Below, piece by piece: positions 1 through 7,051 of a DNA stretch of 7,174 nucleotides. Position 1 is the stretch's first letter, and the number at the start of each line of letters is the position of its first letter. Position numbers and translations under genes: made by a program. The notes beneath the pieces are model-generated. The model ran no database searches and was not told where the DNA came from. It was given only the letters and a program-made list of their open reading frames with translations. This DNA comes from JBGPYB01 sp041493035 (lineage in GTDB: Bacteria > Acidobacteriota > Vicinamibacteria > Fen-336), in NCBI GenBank assembly GCA_041493035.1, contig JBGPYB010000200.1:1-7174 (forward strand), in the 5' to 3' direction.

Positions 1-141
1 AAGGTCGGCGCCTAGCATTGGGAAGTCCTCGGGGCCATCTCTGGATTGCGTCGCTTTCGCTCTCTCGGGCGAGGCGTATGTCTCTGATTTTCGGAAAGTG
101 CGAGCTCGACCAGGAGCGCCGGCAGCTCCTTCGGTCGGGGC
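1..141 (+). repeat. Left copy of 141-base exact terminal direct repeat
   Basis: Bases 1-141 are identical to 7034-7174, starting aaggtcggcgcctagcattg and ending ctccttcggtcggggc. The repeat covers the regulator's leader (1-77) and its first 21 codons. It has no inverted ends, transposase or flanking duplication, so it is not a transposon end. Its exact length and position at both window ends point to a sequence that closes on itself with a 7033-base period. Confidence 0.97.
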
Positions 142-3100
142 AGCCTGTTCCGCTCGAGCCCAAGGCCTACGAGCTGCTGAGCCTGCTCGTCGAGCGGCGC
201 CCCCGAGTGCTCTCCCGAGCCCAGATCCGGGACGTCGTCTGGCCCGGCGTCTTCATCTCCGAATCGACGCTGAACCAGGCCGTGAACAACATCCGCCAGG
301 CGCTCGACGACGACGCGCGCCAACCGCGCTTCGTCCGGACGGCCCACGGGTTCGGCTACGCGTTTTGCGGGGAGGCGCACGACACGACGCAGGGGCCGCC
401 GGGCGCAGGGGAACAGTCGGACCAGGAGCGGCAATCGAGTCCCTACCCGGGCCTTCGGGCCTTCACCGAGGCGGACGCGCCTTACCTTTTCGGACGCGAG
501 GACGAGGTCAAGGCCCTGTGGGAGAAGGTGGGGCAGCATCGGCTGGTCGCCGTGATCGGACCTTCGGGGGTGGGCAAGACCTCCTTCCTGCGCGCCGGAG
601 TCCTGGCGAGCAAGCCGACGGGCTGGGGCGCGGTGTACGCAACGCCGGGGTCGAGCCCGGCCGTATCCCTTGCCCGTGCGCTCACCCCGCACCTGGCGGG
701 TGACGTGGAGGCCATGTCCGAGCTGCTGGAGGGGGTGCGTGAGACCGCCGAGGGAGACGCGGGGTTGGCGATCGTGTCGGCGGTGGCGAAGTGGCGGCGC
801 AAGCACGCGCAGGTCCTCGTCGTGCTGGACCAGTTCGAGGAGCTGTTCACGCAGAACGGCGCGGGTGTCGCCTCGCGGTTTGCGTCGCTCGTGGGCGGGC
901 TCGCCGCGGAAGCCGACGTGCACGTAGTGCTCGGGCTGCGGGACGATTTCTTGTTCCGCTGCGGCGAGCACGAGGCCCTGCGGCCGGTGTTCCGCGACCT
1001 GACGCCCCTCTACCCGCCCACACCCGAAGCCCTGCGCCGCGCGCTCGTCGAGCCCGCGGCCCGACTCGGTTTCCGTTTCGAGGACGAGGCGCTCGTCGAC
1101 GAGATGATCGACGAGCTACAGCAGGAGCGGGGCGCGCTGCCACTCCTCGCCTTCGCGGCTTCGCGGCTCTGGGAGAGGCGCGATCGAGAGAAGAGCCTCC
1201 TCACCCGGGACGCCTACCGGGAGATCGGTGGCGTGGCGGGGGCGCTCGCCCAGCACGCCGAGGAGACCCTCGGGCAGACAGGCCCAGCGCGGGAGCCGCT
1301 CGTACGGGAGATCTTCCGCAACCTGGTCACCGTTCAGGGAACCCGCGCCGTGCGCGAGCGCGAAGAGCTGCTTTCGGTTTTCGGCCCCGGAGGGGCGCAG
1401 CCGGAGGGGCGCCGCGACGAGGCCGAGGGGGTGCTGCGCGCGTTGGTCGACGCGCGGCTGCTGACGCAGTACGAGCTCGCGGGCGACGGAGGCGAGAGCC
1501 ACACCCAGGTCGAGATCATCCACGAGTCGCTTCTCACCGCCTGGCCCCGGCTGGTGCGCTGGCAAACCCAGGACAAGGACGGCGCGCAGCTCCGCGATCA
1601 GCTCCGGCGGGCGGCCCAGCTGTGGCACGACCGTGGCAGGACCGAGGACCTGCTCTGGTCCGGGACGGCCTATCAGGACTTTGCCCTCTGGCGCCAGCGG
1701 CACCGCGTGTCGCTCACCGACACGGAGGACGCCTTCGCCCGGGCCATGGAGGCAAACGCCACGCGGCGCCGGCGACGGAGGCGCACAGCCGCCGTCACCC
1801 TCGTCGGGTTCGCCGCTGCCGTCGCCATCGTCACCACCGTCCTGTGGCAGCGCAGCGAGGCCTCGCGCCATACGGCCGAGGCCGAAACGCGGCGCGCGGA
1901 AGCGAGCAAGGTGGTGGCCCTGGGCCAGCTCGAGATCGACAGGGATCCGACCGCCGCCCTCGCCTACGCCATCGCGAGCATCGAGCTGGCTGACACGGGC
2001 GTGGGGAGGCTCTTCGCCCTGCGGGCGTTGCAGCGTGGGCCCATCGCGACGCTCACGCCGGTTCGCCCGCCGGGCCAGGCCGGAATCCGGAGCTTCGGCC
2101 CGGCCTTCAGTCCGGACGGTGAGTGGCTCGCCCTCGGCGGCTTCACGAGGGTGCAGGTCTTCCATCGGGATGGGCGCGCACCCCTTCTGCTTGGCGATTA
2201 CGCGCTGGCCGGTGCCAAACAGGTTCGAGTCGGCTTCGGGCCCGGAAGCGACATCCTCGTGGCCAACCGGGAGGGGGACGTCCGGGTCTGGTCGATCCCG
2301 GAGGGACGCGAGCTCCGGCGCGGGGTCTTCGAGCAGGGTCCCTCCGGCCTGGCGGTGGGCGATGACGGCTTTCTCACTTTGACGACTGCGGGAGGGCGTC
2401 AGGTGTTCCGCAGATGGCCGTTCGCCGAAGGTGAACCGCGGCTCATCGGGTCGATGGAGCCCATTCGGGCGGGCGACATCGGTGGCAATCTGGGCGTCCT
2501 GGTGTATTTCCTCGGCAGGAAGGTCTACCTGCGGTCGGTCCAGGATTGGGCGTCGCCGCCCCAGCTTGTCGCGGAGCTTCCGGCCGACGTCTACTGGGTG
2601 ACGCTCAGTCGCGACGGACGGCGACTCGCGGCCAGCGACGCATCGGGAGAGATCCAGGTCTGGCCCATCGCGACACGATCTCCCACGCCCCTCCGCGTCC
2701 TCGAGAGCAAGGACACCTACGGCCTGCGCTTCGATCCCACGGGCAAGAGGCTGGCTGGCATCGTAGCCGGTGAGCGCGGCCGGTGGACCGCGGGGCTCTG
2801 GGACTTGACTGCTCCGCCAGGGGCTGAACCACGGGTGATGCGGAGAGGCGGCTGGTTGTCGGACCCAGATGAGCTCGCCTTCGACCCCAGCGGACGCTGG
2901 GTGGTCACGACCTACGGCCCAGACGCCGCCTTTTGGTCGCTCGAGGAGAATCCTCCGCTCGTCCTCGCGGGGCATCAGGGCAGCGTCATGAGCGTCGCGT
3001 TCACCCCGGACGGGCGGGGGCTGGTGTCAGCCTCCCAGGACGGCACGGTGCGCACCTGGCCCCTGTCCGCCGACACGACCCAAACGGGCCGCGTCCTCAT

Positions 3101-4028
3101 GAAAGGAAGCCTGCGCTTTCCCGCCCTGGCCATCGACTCGGCGTCGCGCCAAGTGGCGGTCGTCGACGGGCTGGGGCACGTCCTGGTCGTGCCCCTCGCA
3201 GGAGGGCCGGTACGCGAGCTCGCCGGCCTGCCGAGCAATGTGGCCGGCTGCGTCGCCTTCAGCGAGAGGGGACTCCTGGCCGCCGCTCCCTACGGCGGCC
3301 GACCGGAACAGAAGCTCATCCGGGTGTGGGACCTCGAGACAGGGGCGGTGCGAGTCCTGCCACCCGTGCCGGGCGCCCTCGAAGGGACCGAGGGGTGGGC
3401 TTTCGACAACCTTCGGTTTCTGGGTCCGGATCGACTCCTGACCAGCGTCGTCCGCAAGGGTCTGCTGCTCTATGACCTCCGGAGCGAGACGGGCCGGGCA
3501 TTGGCCGGGCCGAGCGGGCCGTTCGCGATGCATCGTGACGCGCTACTGGGAATGGGGCTCTCCGTGAGGCCCGAATCGGCTCCCGGCCAGCCCAGTGAGC
3601 TGGTGCGGTTCCGCCTCGACGCCACCAAGCCCGAGACCGTGCGGACGCACGGCAGCCGGCTTGGCGCCGTCGCTCTGGATCCGACGGGCGCATGGGTCGC
3701 GACCGGCGGCATCGACGGCATCGTGCGCATCGGTCCGGTCACGGGTGAGGAACCCCACGTCTTCCTCGGCCACGAGGGCCAGGTCTGGACGATTGCCTTT
3801 TCCCCTGACGGCCGCTGGGTCGCATCGGCTGGAGACGACCAGACCATCCGTCTCTGGCCGGTGCCCGACGCCTCGAAGCCGCCACTGCACACGCGCCCCC
3901 ATGCGGAGCTGCTGGCCGTCCTTCGGTCTCACACCAATTTGCGAGCCGTCCCCGACGCCGAGTCCGCCACGGGTTGGCAGCTCGCGCGGGACCCCTTTCC
4001 CGGGTGGGCCCGACTGCCGGAGCGCTGA
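78..4028 (+). CDS. Membrane-anchored one-component regulator: OmpR-type winged helix - nSTAND1 NTPase - TM - WD40
   Basis: The 1316-aa product begins with an OmpR/PhoB-type DNA-binding winged helix (about residues 1-97; recognition helix near ESTLNQAVNNIRQAL at 62-76, wing RFVRTAHGFGYAF at 84-96) without a receiver domain. A linker leads to an nSTAND1-type P-loop NTPase from PYPGLRAF at 122: GRE at 139-141, Walker A GPSGVGKTS at 161-169, Walker B VLVVLDQFEE at 246-255, GALPLLAF at 352-359, and the family's IHESLLTAWPRL around 481-492. Seven arginines (563-569) precede one membrane segment (about 570-590); by the positive-inside rule the N-terminal half is cytoplasmic and the rest periplasmic. 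An Ala/Glu/Arg-rich helix (591-620) leads to WD40-like repeats from about 670 to 1265; the clearest are 965-996 and 1231-1262. The tail ends with LLAVLRSHTNLRAVPD and PFPGWARLPE, a C-terminal style I recall from large acidobacterial/myxobacterial WD40 proteins. ATG at 78 is preferred to the in-frame TTG at 18 because the winged helix starts right after it; a weak GAGG lies only 3 bases upstream. Domain calls are strong; the signal sensed and target genes are unknown. Confidence 0.93.
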   Translation: MSLIFGKCELDQERRQLLRSGQPVPLEPKAYELLSLLVERRPRVLSRAQIRDVVWPGVFISESTLNQAVNNIRQALDDDARQPRFVRTAHGFGYAFCGEAHDTTQGPPGAGEQSDQERQSSPYPGLRAFTEADAPYLFGREDEVKALWEKVGQHRLVAVIGPSGVGKTSFLRAGVLASKPTGWGAVYATPGSSPAVSLARALTPHLAGDVEAMSELLEGVRETAEGDAGLAIVSAVAKWRRKHAQVLVVLDQFEELFTQNGAGVASRFASLVGGLAAEADVHVVLGLRDDFLFRCGEHEALRPVFRDLTPLYPPTPEALRRALVEPAARLGFRFEDEALVDEMIDELQQERGALPLLAFAASRLWERRDREKSLLTRDAYREIGGVAGALAQHAEETLGQTGPAREPLVREIFRNLVTVQGTRAVREREELLSVFGPGGAQPEGRRDEAEGVLRALVDARLLTQYELAGDGGESHTQVEIIHESLLTAWPRLVRWQTQDKDGAQLRDQLRRAAQLWHDRGRTEDLLWSGTAYQDFALWRQRHRVSLTDTEDAFARAMEANATRRRRRRRTAAVTLVGFAAAVAIVTTVLWQRSEASRHTAEAETRRAEASKVVALGQLEIDRDPTAALAYAIASIELADTGVGRLFALRALQRGPIATLTPVRPPGQAGIRSFGPAFSPDGEWLALGGFTRVQVFHRDGRAPLLLGDYALAGAKQVRVGFGPGSDILVANREGDVRVWSIPEGRELRRGVFEQGPSGLAVGDDGFLTLTTAGGRQVFRRWPFAEGEPRLIGSMEPIRAGDIGGNLGVLVYFLGRKVYLRSVQDWASPPQLVAELPADVYWVTLSRDGRRLAASDASGEIQVWPIATRSPTPLRVLESKDTYGLRFDPTGKRLAGIVAGERGRWTAGLWDLTAPPGAEPRVMRRGGWLSDPDELAFDPSGRWVVTTYGPDAAFWSLEENPPLVLAGHQGSVMSVAFTPDGRGLVSASQDGTVRTWPLSADTTQTGRVLMKGSLRFPALAIDSASRQVAVVDGLGHVLVVPLAGGPVRELAGLPSNVAGCVAFSERGLLAAAPYGGRPEQKLIRVWDLETGAVRVLPPVPGALEGTEGWAFDNLRFLGPDRLLTSVVRKGLLLYDLRSETGRALAGPSGPFAMHRDALLGMGLSVRPESAPGQPSELVRFRLDATKPETVRTHGSRLGAVALDPTGAWVATGGIDGIVRIGPVTGEEPHVFLGHEGQVWTIAFSPDGRWVASAGDDQTIRLWPVPDASKPPLHTRPHAELLAVLRSHTNLRAVPDAESATGWQLARDPFPGWARLPER

Positions 4029-4039
4029 GGTCGAAAATG
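4027..4039 (+). promoter_or_regulatory. Ribosome binding site of the receptor gene, overlapping the regulator's stop codon
   Basis: The regulator stops with TGA at 4026-4028. GAGG at 4027-4030 overlaps that stop and is followed by a 6-base spacer (tcgaaa) and the ATG at 4037. This decides the receptor start against the upstream in-frame TTG and suggests translational coupling: ribosomes ending on the regulator could restart on the receptor. Confidence 0.75.
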
Positions 4040-6898
4040 CCTGGGACCGTGCTGCGCTTGATCCTCGTGTGGCTGCTCGCCGGTCCCGGGGTGGTCCGGC
4101 TGTGGGCCGGCGACACGGCCACGTTGTTCGGCACGGTCCTCGACCCGTCCGACGTCGTCCTTGCGGACGTCGCCGTGACGGCCCGCAACGTGGCCACCGG
4201 CGTCGCACGCTCGGCCGTGACGAGCCCGAATGGCCAGTTCCGCATCCCGGCCCTGGCCCCGGGGCCATACGAGATCACCACGGCGCTTCCGAGCTTCGCT
4301 CCCGCCCGGCGCACGGGCGTCAACTTGCGGCTCGGCTCCGAAGTCAGGATCGACCTCCAGCTCGAGATGGCGGGCTTCGCGACGGAGATCACGGTCGAGC
4401 GAGACAGCCCCCTCGTCGCGACCACCGACGCCACGGTCGAGACCGTCATCGACCGCGAGCAGGTCGACCTCATGCCTCTTGTCGGCAGGGACTATCTGGG
4501 CTTGCTTCGCCTGGCCCCCGGGATCGGGGAGGGGTTCGAGGGGTCGAGCATCGGCGGAAGCGGGGGCCGCTCCAACACGTTCCTGATCGACGGCGTGGAC
4601 AACAGCGAGGACATCCTCGGGGTCCGGCGCCAGTCGACCAACCTCGACGCGGTGCAGGAGTTCCAGGTGCTCGTCAACAACTTCAAGGCCGAGTACGGCC
4701 GCGCCTCGGGCGGTGTCGTCCAAGTGCTGACGCGCTCGGGCACGAACGACTTCCATGGCAGCGCGTTCTACATGTACCACGACCAGGACCTGATCGCGCG
4801 GGACCCCTTTGTGCCCGAGGGCAGCCCCAAGGACCCGTTCACGCGGCGCCAATGGGGGGGCAGCTTCGGCGGGCCCATCGTGCGCGACCGGGCGCACTTC
4901 TTCCTCACCTTCGACAAGGAGGAACTGGACACCTTCGCCGCCGTCACGCGACCGTATCCCGCGCCCGGAGCGACGATCAGCCCGGTGACGATGGCCTTCC
5001 TGCAGCAGCACGGCGTGCCGCCTTTTCCTGACACCAGCGGGGGGACACCCGTGCGCTTGGTTCGCCCCGAGTACTTCGACGCGCCCAAGCTCACGGCGCG
5101 GGTCGACTACGCGATCAACCAGGAACATTCGCTGAGCTTGAGCGGCAACTGGGTGCGCAACCAGGGGTCCTCCGGCGCCGGCGGTTCCATCTTCGACGCC
5201 GATGGAGGCACGTTCTACGACCGGACTGCCTACTTCACCCTCGCCCACAAATGGATTGCCTCGAGCAACAAGCTGAACGAGCTCTACGTACAGGTGGGCG
5301 ACACGCGGTTCGACTCGAGAGTCAAGTCTGCGGCCCTCCCCGCCATCTTCGTGGACGAGTTTTCCCCCGTCGCCCCCTATCTCGGCGGCACGCCCGTCCT
5401 CCCTCAGGGACGGACGGACCGCGTCTACCAGATCATCGACAACTACACGATCAACCTCCCCAGCTCTTGGGCGGGGAGCCACGTCCTCAAGTTCGGCGGG
5501 GACGCGAAGCTCTTCCGTAGCGACAGCTACCTCGACCTCAACTTCCGTGGCAGCTTCTTCTTTCGCAGCGTGAACGATTTCCTGACCGGCCGGCCGCGCC
5601 GCTTCACCCAGGCCCAGGGCGACTCGCGCCTCGAGCGTCCCAACAGCATCTTCGCCGTCTACGCCCAGGACGACTGGACGCTCAGCCGGAGCCTGACCCT
5701 CAATCTCGGAGTGCGCTACGACTACGAGTCCGCCAAGAACGAGGCCCTCGAGGACGTCACCGACAATCCAGCCTGCGGCCAGCTCATCACCTGCGGGGAG
5801 GCGGGACCGGGCATCAGCAGGGACTGGAACAACGTCTCGCCGCGGCTGGGTGTGATCTGGGACCCCGGGGGCGACGGCAAGACCGCGCTTCACGGCGGGC
5901 TCGGGATCTACTACGACCAGGTCCTGCTCTTCGTCCAGGGCGGCGCGCGTTTCACGCCCCCCAAGGTCCTCGACGTCCTGATCGAGAACCCGACTTTTCC
6001 CGACCCCTTTCTGGGAGGCACGCTTGCCAGCATCACGCCCAACATCGCCGTGATGGCCGAGGACATGGTGACGCCGAGGAACGTCAACACCAGCCTCGGC
6101 GTGTGCAGGGAGATCCGGAAAGACCTCGCGCTGGACGCCACGTTCGTCTACAACCGGGGCGAGGGGCAGGTGCTTCTCATGGGCACCAACACGACCGACC
6201 CTTCGACCGGCTTGCGCCCCAACCCCAGCTTCACGAACATCTTCATGCTAACGAGCCAGGGGAATGTCCGGTACAAGGCGCTTCTGCTCGAGGTCCAGAA
6301 GCGCATGTCGAGTCGTTACTCATTCGGCATCGCTTACACGCTCTCGAAGACGGAGAACAACGCCGATACTGGGTCCTTCCAGAACCCGGTCCGGCCCAAC
6401 CTCACGCTCAGCTACGGCGCCAGCGACAGTGACCGGCGGCACCGCCTGGTCGCGAACGGCCTCGTCCGCCTGCCCTGGGGCCTCGATTTCGCCGGCATCT
6501 TCGAGTTCCTGAGCGAGACCCCCCTCGACATCGTGGCCGGCGGGCGCGACCTCGACGGCGACGGTATCGTCAGTGACTGGACGCCGGGGTACAGCCGCAA
6601 CTCGGCCCGGGAGCTCCGCACTGCAGAGGCCAACCGCCTGCGGGGTTTGTTCGGGCTTGCCCCGATCACGGCTTTCGCGGACAACCCCAAGTACTGGAAC
6701 ATGGACGTGACGCTGCAGAAGACGGTCCGGCTCGGAGGCCCGCTACGGCTGAAGGTCAAGCTCGAGGCCTTCAACCTGCTCAATCATCCGAACTTCAGGC
6801 CGCCCGTTACGAGCATCACCTCTTCGCTGTTCGGCCAGATCGTCGCGATCTCCGATGCCCCCCGCAGGCTGCAGCTGACAGGCCAGATCGAGTTCTGA
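4037..6898 (+). CDS. Oar-like TonB-dependent outer-membrane receptor with CarboxypepD_reg domain
   Basis: The 953-aa product is a complete outer-membrane receptor, expected to take up a ligand using TonB/ExbB/ExbD energy. Residues 1-24 look like a Sec signal peptide (hydrophobic core LILVWLLAG, possible cleavage after LWA). Residues 27 to about 115 form a carboxypeptidase-regulatory-like beta domain (GTVLDPSDVVLADVAV, then SPNGQFRIPALAPGPYEIT). EITVE at 117-121 could act as a TonB box. The plug follows (about 125-245): FLIDGVDN at 182-189, YGRASGGVVQVLTRSGTN at 220-237, FHGSAF at 239-244. The barrel starts with the family motif WGGSFGGPIVRD from 273 and includes SLTLNLGVRYDYE, SPRLGVIWDP, DLDGDG at 838-843 and a final strand ending LQLTGQIEF, whose terminal Phe is the usual BAM signal. 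Oar-type receptors are commonly 1000-1200 aa, so this is a compact but unbroken member. Cysteines at 580 and 586 may form a small loop disulfide. ATG at 4037 is chosen over the in-frame TTG at 3974, as it follows a good GAGG and starts a signal peptide. It lies 8 bases after the regulator gene, probably co-transcribed. Ligand unknown. Confidence 0.94.
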   Translation: MPGTVLRLILVWLLAGPGVVRLWAGDTATLFGTVLDPSDVVLADVAVTARNVATGVARSAVTSPNGQFRIPALAPGPYEITTALPSFAPARRTGVNLRLGSEVRIDLQLEMAGFATEITVERDSPLVATTDATVETVIDREQVDLMPLVGRDYLGLLRLAPGIGEGFEGSSIGGSGGRSNTFLIDGVDNSEDILGVRRQSTNLDAVQEFQVLVNNFKAEYGRASGGVVQVLTRSGTNDFHGSAFYMYHDQDLIARDPFVPEGSPKDPFTRRQWGGSFGGPIVRDRAHFFLTFDKEELDTFAAVTRPYPAPGATISPVTMAFLQQHGVPPFPDTSGGTPVRLVRPEYFDAPKLTARVDYAINQEHSLSLSGNWVRNQGSSGAGGSIFDADGGTFYDRTAYFTLAHKWIASSNKLNELYVQVGDTRFDSRVKSAALPAIFVDEFSPVAPYLGGTPVLPQGRTDRVYQIIDNYTINLPSSWAGSHVLKFGGDAKLFRSDSYLDLNFRGSFFFRSVNDFLTGRPRRFTQAQGDSRLERPNSIFAVYAQDDWTLSRSLTLNLGVRYDYESAKNEALEDVTDNPACGQLITCGEAGPGISRDWNNVSPRLGVIWDPGGDGKTALHGGLGIYYDQVLLFVQGGARFTPPKVLDVLIENPTFPDPFLGGTLASITPNIAVMAEDMVTPRNVNTSLGVCREIRKDLALDATFVYNRGEGQVLLMGTNTTDPSTGLRPNPSFTNIFMLTSQGNVRYKALLLEVQKRMSSRYSFGIAYTLSKTENNADTGSFQNPVRPNLTLSYGASDSDRRHRLVANGLVRLPWGLDFAGIFEFLSETPLDIVAGGRDLDGDGIVSDWTPGYSRNSARELRTAEANRLRGLFGLAPITAFADNPKYWNMDVTLQKTVRLGGPLRLKVKLEAFNLLNHPNFRPPVTSITSSLFGQIVAISDAPRRLQLTGQIEF

Positions 6899-6929
6899 CG
6901 AGGGCCGATGGGCCGAACGACGCCGCCCA

Positions 6930-6952
6930 GAGCCGGACGGCAGCGTCGGCTC
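6930..6952 (+). terminator. Possible hairpin terminator after the receptor gene
   Basis: GAGCCG-(G)-ACG pairs with CGTCGGCTC around a GCAG loop: nine base pairs with one bulged G at 6936, beginning 31 bases after the receptor stop. The downstream sequence (gcgcttccgttt) has only short T runs, so this is not a textbook intrinsic terminator. It may act as a weak terminator or as a 3'-end stabilising structure; in GC-rich DNA such a stem could also be fortuitous. Confidence 0.4.
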
Positions 6953-6993
6953 GCGCTTCCGTTTGGAAGTCAGTCGCGCGCTTTCCTCAGCGG

Positions 6994-7009
6994 CTCGACC
7001 ATGGCCGAG
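6994..7009. promoter_or_regulatory. Imperfect palindrome upstream of the putative promoter (possible operator)
   Basis: CTCGACCATGGCCGAG is symmetric at 14 of 16 positions (only A6998/C7005 do not match) and centres on CCATGG. It lies 13 bases upstream of the possible -35 box and about 100 bases upstream of the regulator start at 7111. Position fits an upstream activator or operator site. OmpR-family proteins often prefer direct repeats, so binding by the encoded regulator is only a guess. Confidence 0.3.
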
Positions 7010-7022
7010 AAGCGTCCTACCC

Positions 7023-7051
7023 TTGCTTCACGAAAGGTCGGCGCCTAGCAT
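7023..7051 (+). promoter_or_regulatory. Possible sigma70-type promoter for the regulator-receptor operon
   Basis: TTGCTT (7023-7028) and TAGCAT (7046-7051) are separated by 17 bases and match the -35 and -10 consensus at 3 and 4 of 6 positions. Transcription would start near 7058, leaving a leader of about 50 bases before the ATG at 7111. Only the -10 is present at the left end of the window (13-18); the -35 is lost there, so the complete promoter is seen only across the closed junction. The match is modest. Confidence 0.3.

Noticed and set aside
18..77. Possible 20-residue N-terminal extension of the regulator from TTG at 18
   Set aside because: The extra residues do not belong to the winged-helix fold, the TTG coincides with the putative -10/transcription start area, and ATG at 78 begins exactly where the domain begins.
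1116..2975. Long open frame on the - strand (619 codons) opposite the regulator gene
   Set aside because: Its translation is low-complexity, Arg/Pro/Gly-rich and matches no family I know; long antisense frames are expected opposite GC-rich coding sequence. The + strand here encodes clear STAND and WD40 motifs.
78..4028. STAND NTPase as an antiphage defence protein
   Set aside because: Some STAND NTPases act in defence, but here the fused OmpR-type DNA-binding domain, the absence of an effector such as a nuclease or protease, and the partner TonB receptor point to gene regulation.
3974..4036. Receptor start at the in-frame TTG at 3974
   Set aside because: It would overlap the regulator gene and put charged residues before the signal peptide; ATG at 4037 has a better ribosome binding site and starts a normal signal peptide.
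3929..5893. Long open frame on the - strand (654 codons) opposite the regulator end and receptor
   Set aside because: Same reason: a codon-bias shadow with no recognisable domain, lying over a well-supported receptor gene.
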